Assembly (NCBI GenBank): GCA_029939785.1
Contig: JAOZSG010000092.1
Location: 1 to 10,844, forward strand
DNA length: 10,844 nt
Direction of reading: 5' to 3'
DNA from: Fidelibacterota bacterium
Lineage (GTDB): Bacteria; Fidelibacterota; UBA2242; JAFGTP01
Within the stretch, counting starts at the first letter, position 1. Every line of letters starts with the position of its first letter. The translations under genes and the position numbers were made by a program. The notes below the pieces were generated by a model. That model did no database searches. It was not told the DNA's origin and saw nothing but the letters and a program-made list of their open reading frames with translations. Shown one piece after another: positions 1 to 8,239 of this stretch.

Positions 1-66
1 TTTTTTTAGGTTTTTTTCAGGTTTATTCCAAGTATCATCAGCACAAATAACTATTCGTTTTTTCAC
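1..66 (-). CDS. DUF2235-type protein, N-terminal fragment (cut by left edge)
   Basis: Only the first 22 codons are visible. A GTG start at 64-66 follows an AAGGA ribosome binding site (75-79) at a spacing of 8. The peptide begins VKKRIVICADDTWNKPEK. The pattern of basic residues, a hydrophobic strand, D-x-T-W-N and a proline matches, from memory, the start of DUF2235 proteins (alpha/beta-hydrolase-like; this family includes the catalytic domain of type VI secretion phospholipases such as Tle1), which usually read xDGTWN. Here the glycine is replaced by aspartate. The start lies 25 bases after the stop of the DUF2914 gene, so the two are probably one transcript. The visible codons include two A7 runs flanking CCT. 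The fragment is too short to show the catalytic serine, so the family call rests on the N-terminal motif alone. Confidence 0.6.
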   Translation of the reverse strand, partial: MKKRIVICADDTWNKPEKNLKK

Positions 67-91
67 TTTTTATATCCTTCTATAAGTTTAT

Positions 92-502
92 CTATTCTTT
101 TTCAGGTATAATTCTAAATTTTATGGACTTAACTACATTGCCATCAGAAGTGACTACATCAACACGCCAGTCTCCTACCCATTTTTTATATATTTTTTTC
201 GAACTCCAGGTACGAAAAGAACTTGATTTAACATTAAGGTTAACTTTTGCCATTTCTAAATCATTATAATACCATACATGGGAAATAGTTGAAGCTGAAA
301 TACCATCAATTATTTTTGTAAAACAATAAACTTTTCCAACATCAGCAGTAAAAACGGAATCTACCCCAACAACCTCTCTATCTACTATAGATTTACAAAT
401 TTTAATTTCCTTAACAATATTTTTCTCAGTTTCCTGAGCAAAACCAACTGAAACTATTACTAAAATTATTATTATTAATATTATAAAATATTTTTTTAAC
501 AT
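92..502 (-). CDS. Small exported DUF2914-family protein
   Basis: A 136-residue protein with a signal peptide: MLKK, a long Ile/Leu/Val core to about residue 19, and a probable cleavage after GFA (residue 22). The mature part carries the pattern I recognise as DUF2914: F/YCFTKI at 59-64, HVWYYN at 75-80, a run ending in FRTWSSK at 96-102, then GDWRVDVV at 110-117 and a final strand. It is a domain of unknown function, found alone or behind other domains in many Gram-negative bacteria. An in-frame ATG exists at 512-514, but the GGAGGAG ribosome binding site (506-512) overlaps it and sits 5 bases before the ATG at 500-502, so the latter was chosen. The mature protein is predicted to be periplasmic. 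It is followed after 25 bases by the DUF2235-type gene. Confidence 0.8.
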   Translation of the reverse strand: MLKKYFIILIIIILVIVSVGFAQETEKNIVKEIKICKSIVDREVVGVDSVFTADVGKVYCFTKIIDGISASTISHVWYYNDLEMAKVNLNVKSSSFRTWSSKKIYKKWVGDWRVDVVTSDGNVVKSIKFRIIPEKE

Positions 503-505
503 AAA

Positions 506-512
506 CTCCTCC
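506..512 (-). promoter_or_regulatory. Ribosome binding site GGAGGAG deciding the DUF2914 start
   Basis: A near-perfect Shine-Dalgarno sequence sits 3 to 5 bases before the ATG at 502. It overlaps the alternative upstream ATG at 514, so that ATG is unlikely to be the start. Confidence 0.8.
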
Positions 513-530
513 ATTTTTTTTTGTTAGTAA

Positions 531-559
531 ACTTTAAAACATATATTACAACAAATCAA
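531..559 (-). promoter_or_regulatory. Possible sigma-70-type promoter of the DUF2914/DUF2235 unit
   Basis: On the - strand TTGATT (554-559) is followed after 17 bases by TAAAGT (531-536), each matching 4 of 6 consensus positions. The predicted transcript would start about 20 bases before the chosen ATG. The region is very AT-rich, so a chance match is possible. Confidence 0.3.
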
Positions 560-626
560 GATGAATATTTTGTAATTTTACATACACTTTAATCAAAATA
601 TAATTTAGTTTGTTTTATTATGTGCA

Positions 627-1850
627 TTACATATTAAACTCCCAAACCTTTTTCCCTTTTTTATAAACTTTATATACAGGTTGAGGAGCAAGAAAATAAG
701 GAATCCCCTGATAATGTTCAAAATCCCAAATAATAAAATCTGCCCATTTCCCTTCTTCCAAACTTCCTACTGAACGTGTAATTCTCAAAGAATGAGCTGC
801 ATTAAATGTTGCTGCCTGCAATGCTTCAAGAGGAGTTAACCCCATTTTCAAACAAGCAGTAGTAATTACGAAAGGCATTGACTGGGTCATAGAACTACCT
901 GGATTAAAATCCGTTGCTATTGCGACCGGTAGGCCTGCATCCCACATTTTACGTGCAGGTGCATATTTTTCAGATCCCAAAAAAAACATTGTAGCCGGAA
1001 GAACAACAGGAACAACACCACTCTGTTTTAATGCATGAATACCTTCATCTGTTATTGCAATTAAATGATCTGCCGAATGTGCTTCTAATTTAGCTGCCAA
1101 TTGAACTCCACCAATTGGTTTGAATTCATCTGCATGAATTCTAATTCCCAATCCCAAACTCTTTGCCGGTTCCAGAACTCGTCTGGTTTCTTCTAAAGAA
1201 AACACACCCTCTTCACAAAAAACATCACAATAATCAGATAATCCTTCTCGAGCAATTTTCGGTAACATTTCTCCAACAATTAAATCAATATATGCTTCAT
1301 GATCATTCTGATATTTTTCAGGAAACTCATGAGCACCCAAAAAAGTACGGTAAATATCAAGATCATGTTTCTCTTCAAGTTCTTTTAATATTCTGAGTGA
1401 TAATAATTCACTTTCTACAGATAATCCATAACCACTCTTAGCCTCAATTGTTGTAGTTCCAAAACAAATAAATCTATCTAAATATTTTTTAACACGATTT
1501 TTTAATAATTCCGGATTACCTTCACGAAGTTTACGGGCACTGGCTTTTATACCACCTCCCGCTGCTGCGATTTCATGATAAGTTTTTCCCATTACTCTCA
1601 TTTCAAATTCATTTTCTCGTGTTTGATAAAACACAGGATGTGTATGAGCATCTACAAAACCCGGAGTAATTAATTTATTTTCAGCATCAATAATTTTTAA
1701 TTCCGGTGAATATAAGTCTGTACCTATTTCTTCAATTATACCATTTTTTGCAATTATCATTTCAATATTTTCTGCAACAATCATATCCCTGCATTTTTCA
1801 TTATATGTAACAAATTCACCAATATTTTTCACTAATATTTTCTCTGACAT
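627..1850 (-). CDS. hutI: Imidazolonepropionase
   Basis: A 407-residue cytoplasmic amidohydrolase, the usual length for HutI. It hydrolyses 4-imidazolone-5-propanoate to N-formimidoyl-L-glutamate, the third step of histidine breakdown. The metal-binding HTH motif is at 69-71 (DAHTHP), the family signature EAKSGYG at 136-142, the metal histidine at 239 (RIHADE) with E242 beside it, the catalytic-type histidine at 262 (SADHL), and the metal aspartate at 314 (ATDFNPGSS). The C-terminus (GSLEEGKWADFIIWD) is the normal amidohydrolase composite-domain strand. The ATG start has TGGAG 5 bases upstream. It is divergent from the formimidoyltransferase gene, which uses its product. All key residues are present, so it should be active. 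Confidence 0.96.
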   Translation of the reverse strand: MSEKILVKNIGEFVTYNEKCRDMIVAENIEMIIAKNGIIEEIGTDLYSPELKIIDAENKLITPGFVDAHTHPVFYQTRENEFEMRVMGKTYHEIAAAGGGIKASARKLREGNPELLKNRVKKYLDRFICFGTTTIEAKSGYGLSVESELLSLRILKELEEKHDLDIYRTFLGAHEFPEKYQNDHEAYIDLIVGEMLPKIAREGLSDYCDVFCEEGVFSLEETRRVLEPAKSLGLGIRIHADEFKPIGGVQLAAKLEAHSADHLIAITDEGIHALKQSGVVPVVLPATMFFLGSEKYAPARKMWDAGLPVAIATDFNPGSSMTQSMPFVITTACLKMGLTPLEALQAATFNAAHSLRITRSVGSLEEGKWADFIIWDFEHYQGIPYFLAPQPVYKVYKKGKKVWEFNM

Positions 1851-1871
1851 ATCTACTCCAATTTTTCCTCC

Positions 1872-1900
1872 AAAATAATCAAAAACTGAAGTTAATTCAA
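1872..1900 (-). promoter_or_regulatory. Candidate hutI promoter in the divergent hutI/ftcD region
   Basis: On the - strand TTGAAT (1895-1900), a 17-base spacer and TATTTT (1872-1877) each match 4 of 6 sigma-70 consensus positions. It would give a leader of about 15 bases that still includes the TGGAG ribosome binding site. The 171-base region between hutI and the + strand gene must hold promoters for both. I see no convincing -35/-10 pair for the + gene; TTGAAC at 1942-1947 is the best -35-like element. No long operator palindrome is evident. Confidence 0.35.
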
Positions 1901-2021
1901 GTATTGATTAATATTATTTTTTTAAAATTCCAAAATCTTTCTTGAACTCTCAACTTACTTTATATTAACTTTTACCCGTTAAAATATTTACAGACCAAAA
2001 ACTTATTAAGGGAGAGTGAAA

Positions 2022-3728
2022 ATGAATAAAATAGTTGAATGTGTGCCAAATTTTAGTGAAGGCAGAAATAAGGATATTCTCAATGCGATTGCCGAAGCAG
2101 TTCGTAAAATAGATGCAGTTACATTACTTGATGTAGATCCGGGCGAAGCAACCAACAGAACTGTTTTTACTTTTGTTGGTTCTCCGGAAGGTATCAAAGA
2201 AGCCGCATTCCAGGCAATAAAAAAAGGAAGTGAATTAATCGATATGAGTGTTCATACAGGTGAACACGCCCGAATGGGTGCTTGTGATGTATGTCCTTTT
2301 ATCCCTGTTGCCGGCGTAACTATGGAAGATTGTGTTGAAATCTCAAAAGAAGTTGGAGCACGAGTTGCAAAAGAATTAAATATTCCAATCTATTTATATG
2401 AATATTCACGAACCAAAGAAGACAGACAAAATTTAGCAGTTATTAGAAAAGGTGAATACGAAGGTTTTGAAGACAAAATAAAAGATCCACACTGGGCTCC
2501 TGATTTTGGTGAAGCAAAATTTAATGCAAAATCCGGAGCAACTGTAATGGGCGGAAGAGATTTCTTAATTGCATATAATATTAATTTAAATACAAAAAAT
2601 AAAAAACTCGCTCATGATATTGCATTGAATATCCGTGAACAAGGTAGAATTCTTAGAGATGACTCCGGGAAAATATTAAAAGATGAACAGGGTGAATACA
2701 AACGTGCTGAGCCGGGATTTAAAGGTGTAAAATCTGTTGGTTGGTATATCGATGAATATGAAAAAGCTCAAATCTCTATGAATATTACAAATTACAAAGA
2801 AAGTCCACTTCACAAGATTTTCGAATTTGTTGAAAATGATGCAATTAAACATGGTGTAAGAGTTACAGGGAGCGAACTTGTTGGATTAGTCCCCAAAGAA
2901 CCAATTCTTGAAGCAGGTAAATACTTTTTGGGAAAACAGCATTTGGGCGATCAGTATCTTTCTACCGGAGTTGGTGAAAGAGAACTTGTAAAAGTTGCGG
3001 TTGATACATTGGGATTAAATGAACTTTCAGACTTTAATCCAAAAGATAAAATCATTGAATATACATTAGAAAAAGAAAATCTACTTAGAACAATGACAGT
3101 AGTAGAATTTACTGACGAATTATCTTCCGATTCTGCTGCTCCGGGTGGCGGAAGTATTGCTGCTTTATGTGGTGCTCTTTCAGCCGGACTTGCATCGATG
3201 GTCGCAAATCTTACTACTAAAAAACTTACTTTAAAAAAAATGTCCGATAAAAAGAAAATCCGGAGAAACACTCTTAATTCTCTGGCATTTCAAGCTCAGG
3301 AAATCAAAGATAATCTTTTGGTTTTAATTGATAATGATACTGATGCTTTTGATAAATATATGGAGGCTAACAGACTTCCTGATGGAACTGATCAAGAAAA
3401 GTCAATCAAAGCTAAGACCATTGAGATCGCAACACAGCAGGCAACAATGATTCCTCTGGAAACTATGAGACAATCTTATAAAGCAATCGAATGTGCTAAA
3501 TATGTTTCTGAAAATGGATTAAAAAATGCCCTTTCCGATGCCGGCGTTTCTGCCCTTACAGGATTAACAGCAGTTAAAGGTGCATATATGAATGTGAAGA
3601 TTAATCTGTCTGGTATTACTGATGAAAAATTCAAAAAAGATGTTAAAGCAGAAGCGGATATTATTTTGACCAATGCCAAAGAATTAGCTACTCAAATCGA
3701 AGAATATGTGATGGGGAAACTTGGATAA
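2022..3728 (+). CDS. ftcD: Bifunctional glutamate formimidoyltransferase / formimidotetrahydrofolate cyclodeaminase
   Basis: A 568-residue fusion enzyme. Residues 1 to about 330 are the formimidoyltransferase, which moves the formimino group from formimidoyl-glutamate to tetrahydrofolate. The conserved HTGEHARMGACDVCPF block (78-93) includes H82, which by alignment from memory corresponds to the catalytic histidine of the mammalian enzyme. GWYIDEYEKAQISMN (240-254) is a further family block. Residues from about 352 are the helical cyclodeaminase, which releases ammonia to give 5,10-methenyl-tetrahydrofolate, marked by SDSAAPGGGS (369-378), D-N-D-T-D-A-F (437-443) and ALSDAGVSA (503-511). Mammalian FTCD has the same order. 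The ATG at 2022 is chosen over the GTG at 2016 because GGGAG (2010-2014) lies 7 bases before it. It is divergent from hutI, so glutamate and a one-carbon unit are produced together from histidine. Confidence 0.95.
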   Translation: MNKIVECVPNFSEGRNKDILNAIAEAVRKIDAVTLLDVDPGEATNRTVFTFVGSPEGIKEAAFQAIKKGSELIDMSVHTGEHARMGACDVCPFIPVAGVTMEDCVEISKEVGARVAKELNIPIYLYEYSRTKEDRQNLAVIRKGEYEGFEDKIKDPHWAPDFGEAKFNAKSGATVMGGRDFLIAYNINLNTKNKKLAHDIALNIREQGRILRDDSGKILKDEQGEYKRAEPGFKGVKSVGWYIDEYEKAQISMNITNYKESPLHKIFEFVENDAIKHGVRVTGSELVGLVPKEPILEAGKYFLGKQHLGDQYLSTGVGERELVKVAVDTLGLNELSDFNPKDKIIEYTLEKENLLRTMTVVEFTDELSSDSAAPGGGSIAALCGALSAGLASMVANLTTKKLTLKKMSDKKKIRRNTLNSLAFQAQEIKDNLLVLIDNDTDAFDKYMEANRLPDGTDQEKSIKAKTIEIATQQATMIPLETMRQSYKAIECAKYVSENGLKNALSDAGVSALTGLTAVKGAYMNVKINLSGITDEKFKKDVKAEADIILTNAKELATQIEEYVMGKLG

Positions 3729-3813
3729 TGATATAAAGAGAAAAAGCAATTGAAGTTGAAGAAGAGGATAAATCATAATTTGGAATATTTTTCTTATTAT
3801 CTTGTAATAAATT

Positions 3814-4092
3814 TTACTGACTCGAGTTTAGCAATTTTATTTTTTGACTTTTAGTCAATTGTTTAAGCCTATACTCCTCTTTTAAAGCTTCCGATTTTGT
3901 TGGAAAATTCCAGAACTTTAATAATGTAACAGGTCTTCTACCGCGAGTATATTTCGCACCTTTACCTTCATTATGTTTAGTTATTCGGGCTTCGAGGTTA
4001 TTGGTAATTCCAATATAAAATGTATGATCTATACATTCAAGCATATATACACCCCAAACATCTTTCCGGAAAACATTATTCAATAATTGCAA
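3814..4092 (-). CDS. Stand-alone GIY-YIG nuclease-superfamily protein (YhbQ/UPF0213-like)
   Basis: A 92-residue single-domain protein. It contains GVY (14-16), YIG (26-28), the arginine of NNLEARITKHN (R36), H40, and a likely metal-binding glutamate in ALKEEYRLK (E73), followed by the basic tail typical of small GIY-YIG proteins. Thus the whole catalytic set of the superfamily seems present. The small stand-alone members have no well-settled role; some have weak DNA-cleaving activity. No ATG is available before the GIY motif and an in-frame TAA lies just upstream, so the start is TTG. The TTG at 4090-4092 has AAGGA (4102-4106) 9 bases upstream; a second TTG at 4081-4083 is possible. The gene converges on ftcD with an 85-base gap. 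Confidence 0.85.
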   Translation of the reverse strand: MQLLNNVFRKDVWGVYMLECIDHTFYIGITNNLEARITKHNEGKGAKYTRGRRPVTLLKFWNFPTKSEALKEEYRLKQLTKSQKIKLLNSSQ

Positions 4093-4101
4093 TTCACAAA
4101 A

Positions 4102-4106
4102 TCCTT
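4102..4106 (-). promoter_or_regulatory. Ribosome binding site AAGGA supporting a TTG start
   Basis: The motif is 9 bases upstream of the TTG at 4092. It is the main support for that non-ATG start, because no ATG lies between the in-frame stop and the GIY motif. Confidence 0.55.
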
Positions 4107-4244
4107 AATTCTTATTAGATATTATCTGTTAATTATGGGTAAAATAATTAAATATATTAGGTAATTATTAGTTTTTAGTTATTGTATAAATATTAGTGTA
4201 TGTATTTTCTTTATACATGAGTATGTAATGATAAATAGAAATAA

Positions 4245-5633
4245 TTAATTATTGAGATATTTTAAGAATGTGCTACGGCTTACACCAATTAGTTTTGCTG
4301 CTAATGATTGATTTCCGTCAGTTCTTTTAATTGCTTCATTAATAAGTAGGTGTTTAAATTCCTCCAATGAAGGTAATTTTTCATAAGATGTCATATCGAT
4401 CATAGTGGTATTTACTGGTTTAAATATATCATCTTTTTTAGGGTTAATTTTTTTGAGGAAAACTTTCATACTTAGCATCTTCGTCTTATGTTCTGCTACA
4501 GCATCATAAATCATTGAGCGTAATTCACGAATATTTCCGGGGAAATCATAATTATTTAAAAGTGTGATCAACTCATTAGGAAATGTTGGTTTTTTCTTAT
4601 TCATTTCATTGGCTGCAATTTCCAGAAAGTGATCTAATAATAGTGGAATATCTTCCTGACGTTTTTTTAAGGCTTCTAAGTGAATATGATGAGTATTTAA
4701 TCTATAATATAAATCTTTTCTGAATTTTTCTGAATTTTTTATATCTCTGTTAGTAGCACAAATAATTCTTACATTTGCTTGTTCCGGAGTATCGGAACCT
4801 AAAGGTAAGTAGATTCTTTCTTGTATTAGTCTTAATAATTTTACCTGACTTTGAAATCCAATATCTCCTATTTCATCTAAAAACAATGTGCCACCTTCTG
4901 CTTGTTTTATCATACCTTTTCTATCATCCAAGGCACCTGTAAATGCTCCTTTTTTATGTCCAAACAGTGTATCGCTAAACATTGTATCATCTAGTCCGGC
5001 AATATTTATGGTAATGTATTCGCCTTCTCTATTTCCTGCTTTATGTACAGATTTTGCTATTTCACCTTTTCCGGTACCACTTTCACCTGTAATTAATACT
5101 GGTTGGTTGGAGTTTGATATTGCTTCTACATAATTGAAAATTGATATCATTTCTTTATTTCTTGTAATAATATGTGTAAAGACTTCGGGGTTAGTAAGAC
5201 TTTCACCTTTTAAATCGTCTTTATGGAAAGATATTTCACCAGTAATATCTTTTACTTTTACTGCTCTTTCAATAGTAGTTATAAGACGGGTTGGATCTAC
5301 AGGTTTTGTGAGATAATCATAAGCACCGGATCGTATCGAATCTACGGCACTTTCTACAGCTCTTTCTCCTGTTACTATTACAACAGGAATTTCAGGATAA
5401 TCTTTGCAAAGCATTTCCAGTATTTCTCTTCCTGATATATGAGGCATACCAAGATCAAGGAGAATGGTAGATATATTATTATTTTTAACTATATCCATAA
5501 CTTTTCTGCTGTCACTACAGGTAAGAATATTATTAATACCAAAATGTTGCAAAATGTCGTTTATTGTTTCAATTAAATAAATATCATCATCTACAATTAA
5601 AACCGGTGAATGTGGATATAATGATTTTTCCAT
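4245..5633 (-). CDS. NtrC-family sigma-54-dependent response regulator
   Basis: A 462-residue three-domain protein (numbering here from the upstream ATG at 5636). The receiver domain (about 10-125) has the acidic pocket D16-D18, the phosphoacceptor D61 in LLDLGMP, T89 and K111. The AAA+ domain (about 155-385) has Walker A GESGTGKG (184-191), the sigma-54 contact loop GAFTGA (230-235), Walker B LFLDE (251-255) and arginines of FRKDLYYRLN (306, 312). The Fis-type helix-turn-helix is at about 425-463 (QSLAAKLIGVSRSTFLKYL). It should use ATP hydrolysis to open sigma-54 promoters after phosphorylation. Two adjacent ATGs exist; AAGGA (5639-5643) is 5 bases from the one at 5633 and only 2 from that at 5636, so 5633 is preferred. 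No histidine kinase gene is visible, so its partner is elsewhere. It lies downstream of the TonB-receptor gene on the same strand. Confidence 0.95.
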   Translation of the reverse strand: MEKSLYPHSPVLIVDDDIYLIETINDILQHFGINNILTCSDSRKVMDIVKNNNISTILLDLGMPHISGREILEMLCKDYPEIPVVIVTGERAVESAVDSIRSGAYDYLTKPVDPTRLITTIERAVKVKDITGEISFHKDDLKGESLTNPEVFTHIITRNKEMISIFNYVEAISNSNQPVLITGESGTGKGEIAKSVHKAGNREGEYITINIAGLDDTMFSDTLFGHKKGAFTGALDDRKGMIKQAEGGTLFLDEIGDIGFQSQVKLLRLIQERIYLPLGSDTPEQANVRIICATNRDIKNSEKFRKDLYYRLNTHHIHLEALKKRQEDIPLLLDHFLEIAANEMNKKKPTFPNELITLLNNYDFPGNIRELRSMIYDAVAEHKTKMLSMKVFLKKINPKKDDIFKPVNTTMIDMTSYEKLPSLEEFKHLLINEAIKRTDGNQSLAAKLIGVSRSTFLKYLNN

Positions 5634-5769
5634 CATATTCCTTTCTATATTGTAATCATATAAAATTTAATAAATAAAAATTCACAATACTTAATTTAAA
5701 ATCCTAATTAACTATTTAATTTAATATTTTATTCAACAATTCATATAGATTTAAGGAATATTTAATTTT

Positions 5770-5802
5770 TTTAGTCATTCTTCCATCGGTTTAATGACTA
5801 AA
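5770..5802. repeat. Perfect 10-bp inverted repeat between receptor and response-regulator genes
   Basis: TTTAGTCATT (5770-5779) and AATGACTAAA (5793-5802) are exact reverse complements separated by 13 bases. On the - strand the second arm is followed by A residues, not a T-tract, so it is a poor rho-independent terminator for the receptor gene. Its centre is about 150 bases upstream of the response-regulator start, the distance at which sigma-54 activators usually bind. A protein-binding site is therefore more likely, but this is inference. Confidence 0.55.
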
Positions 5803-5837
5803 TTGTCAGGAATGATCGTCGTGCACTAACGAAATTT

Positions 5838-8210
5838 TTAAAATGCGTATGAAAATCTTATTGATGGGAACAATGGTGCAAGAATTATTGCTTCTCTATA
5901 TGGATCACCATTTTTGGTATAGCTATAACTATAGGACAGTATATTTTCTATATTTAAAATATTAATAATATCCAGGCTAATATCCAGTTGATTATTTTTT
6001 ATATTAAATCTTTTTATTATCTGAAAGTCCATTCTTAAATAGTTCGGATAGTGAGATTCATTTTTACTTCCTCTTTCCCATGTGTATATATTGAACAGAT
6101 CGTCATATACTTCATGATATGGAGTATATGCATAACCACTACCATAAGTTGTTTTCAATCCAAAATCCCAATGATTTCCAAGTTTTACTGAAAAAGTACT
6201 GGAGAGTGTGTGTCTTTGATCTGTGAAGCGTGGATAATATTTTTCGCCTTTTTCATCAGTTTTTTCTCTACTTACCAAATAACCATAACTTATCCATATA
6301 TAAAAAGGAGATACGTCATAATGAAAATGAAAATCAATACCTTTAGCATATCCTACAACATTATCTAATTGAGTATTATAACTTAATCTTCCCATATTTA
6401 GTCTGGTAACAGGAATAAGATTTTGATATTGCTTATTATAGTATTCTAATCTAAATGTTATATTTTTTTTAAAATGTTTTGAAAGTCCAAAAATATAATG
6501 AGTTGCCTGTTGATTTTCTGTATTTTCTTTAGTTGGATATTTGTATCTAAACTGTTTATAATAAGGGGTTTGATAATAAGTTCCCCATGCAAATTTTAGT
6601 TTTAATTCTCCCGGAGTTTCATATACAAAGGATATTCTGGGGCTTAAAGTTACACTTTTATTCATATCAAAATAACCTAATCTACTTCCAATATTCATTT
6701 TTAAGTTTTCTGATAATCTGAATGCATTATTAATGAAAACACCAGTTTTAAATGTTAGAGTTTTAAATTCATTTGTATTCTGGCGATGTAGAGAATTTTG
6801 TGTGGATATTACTGTTGTATCCGGAAAATCCAGAATGTTTGTCCTGATAACTTCCGGAGAATAAAGTAAATCTTTTGATTTATATTGAATTATTCTATAA
6901 AAAGTGCCTCCTTCAATTGCCCAATTATGTGTTAGAAGATATTTAGAATTTTGTTTGAAGTCAATATTTTGGATTTTTAAATTTTCCAATAATTCAGATG
7001 TGTTTCTATATTCATAAAAATAATCTGGTTCATTCAGGTCTTGAAGATTTCCTGTTTCAGTAATATTTGTTTCATCGTAAACATCACTATTATCTAAATG
7101 ATAGGATATATTAAATATATTAGAAAATTTTTCTGAGATAACACTATTAAGATTTAAAGTAAGAATTTGATTTGAATAATTTGAATAACCGGTGCTGTTC
7201 CAATGATAATCACTAATAACGCCATCATTTATTTTATTAGGAATATAACTTTCCTGAAGGCTTAGATTTACACGGTCTTTGGAATAAATAAACTGTGCCC
7301 GAAAGTGGTGGTTGGAAGTAATGTCATAATCAAATTGACCCTGAATATCATAATATCCAATATATTTATACCAGTCAATCTGCTTAGAAACTTTTTCCAT
7401 AATTGAGCCAAAGTAGCTTTTTCTTGCACCAAGAATCCATGATCCCTTTTTTCCGGGTATTGGACCTTCTAAAAGCATATTGAAATTTAATACATTAATT
7501 TCAGCCTTACCTTTTATTTTTTCTCGATTTCCTTCTCTATAATGTATATCCAAAACAGAGCTTAGAGCATCACCATACTTTGGTCCGAAACCTCCGCTAG
7601 TAAAATATATCTTTTCAACTAATTCAAGATTGAAAATTCCTATGGTTGTATGGTTGAGTTGTCTCATGTGATATGGAGAATGCATTGTTGAATTATTTAA
7701 TACTACAAGATTTTCATCATAGCTACCGCCGTGAACATTATATCTGGCTTCTCCTGAATTATTATTACTAATTCCTGGTAAAGCATGAACTATACGGAAT
7801 ACATCCCTTGAAACAGGTGATGCTTTTATAACATTTCTTGTACTTAATTTCATTCCACTGTTTTGTAATTTAAGTTCTGAGCTTGCTGATACTCGTACTG
7901 TATCTAAACCGTAAGATTCAGGAAATAATAAAAATGTCTGGAAATCGGAATGTGATGATGTTATTTTAGTATTTAATGAACTATATCCAATATGACTTAT
8001 TAATAAAGTATCGTTAGGTGGAATAATTTTAAGTTCAAAGATTCCATCTTTATTTGTAATAGCACCGATATCAGTATTTATTACAGATACATTTACTCCT
8101 ATTAATTTTTCTTGAGTCAGACCATTTTTTACCTGACCTTTAAATGCAAATGCATTATTGAAAATGTTAAATAAAAATATTAAAACTAATAATCTTATTG
8201 TTTTGTTCAT
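5838..8210 (-). CDS. TonB-dependent outer-membrane receptor with N-terminal CarboxypepD_reg-like domain
   Basis: A 790-residue receptor for energised import across the outer membrane. Residues 1-22 form a signal peptide (MNKTIRLL, hydrophobic core, cleavage after AFA). Residues 23-100 are a carboxypeptidase-regulatory-like beta-sandwich (GVNVSVINTDIGAITNKDGIFEL, described here as a G-V-x-V strand followed by N-K-D-G). The plug follows (about 105-225), with the typical IVHALPGI, YNVHGGSYDENLVVLNN and KYGDALSSVLDI segments. The rest alternates polar and aromatic residues as in a 22-stranded barrel, ending in SIRFSYAF with the terminal Phe of outer-membrane proteins. The reading frame stays open to an ATG at 8285, but that ATG lies inside a hairpin and adds 25 residues before the signal peptide, so 8210 was chosen, although no clear Shine-Dalgarno precedes it. 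No SusD partner is adjacent; the upstream lipoprotein is unrelated by eye. Substrate unknown. Confidence 0.9.
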   Translation of the reverse strand: MNKTIRLLVLIFLFNIFNNAFAFKGQVKNGLTQEKLIGVNVSVINTDIGAITNKDGIFELKIIPPNDTLLISHIGYSSLNTKITSSHSDFQTFLLFPESYGLDTVRVSASSELKLQNSGMKLSTRNVIKASPVSRDVFRIVHALPGISNNNSGEARYNVHGGSYDENLVVLNNSTMHSPYHMRQLNHTTIGIFNLELVEKIYFTSGGFGPKYGDALSSVLDIHYREGNREKIKGKAEINVLNFNMLLEGPIPGKKGSWILGARKSYFGSIMEKVSKQIDWYKYIGYYDIQGQFDYDITSNHHFRAQFIYSKDRVNLSLQESYIPNKINDGVISDYHWNSTGYSNYSNQILTLNLNSVISEKFSNIFNISYHLDNSDVYDETNITETGNLQDLNEPDYFYEYRNTSELLENLKIQNIDFKQNSKYLLTHNWAIEGGTFYRIIQYKSKDLLYSPEVIRTNILDFPDTTVISTQNSLHRQNTNEFKTLTFKTGVFINNAFRLSENLKMNIGSRLGYFDMNKSVTLSPRISFVYETPGELKLKFAWGTYYQTPYYKQFRYKYPTKENTENQQATHYIFGLSKHFKKNITFRLEYYNKQYQNLIPVTRLNMGRLSYNTQLDNVVGYAKGIDFHFHYDVSPFYIWISYGYLVSREKTDEKGEKYYPRFTDQRHTLSSTFSVKLGNHWDFGLKTTYGSGYAYTPYHEVYDDLFNIYTWERGSKNESHYPNYLRMDFQIIKRFNIKNNQLDISLDIINILNIENILSYSYSYTKNGDPYREAIILAPLFPSIRFSYAF

Positions 8211-8239
8211 AAGAGTGTTATTTAAATGATTGTTTTGTT

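Noticed and set aside
571..582. TGTAA-TT-TTACA palindrome upstream of the DUF2914 gene
   Set aside because: Five-base AT-rich arms in a very AT-rich gap are expected by chance.
2016..2018. GTG at 2016 as the start of the ftcD-type gene
   Set aside because: It overlaps the ribosome binding site region; the ATG at 2022 has correct spacing and matches the usual MNKIVECVPNFSEGR-type N-terminus.
2951..3679. Open frames on the - strand opposite the ftcD-type gene
   Set aside because: They mirror conserved cyclodeaminase codons and encode nothing recognisable.
4200..4218. ATGTAT/ATACAT hairpin after the response-regulator gene
   Set aside because: The six-base, nearly all A/T stem is too weak to call a terminator.
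4888..5435. Open frames on the + strand opposite the response regulator
   Set aside because: They are antisense shadows of a clearly conserved protein and show no family motifs or ribosome binding sites.
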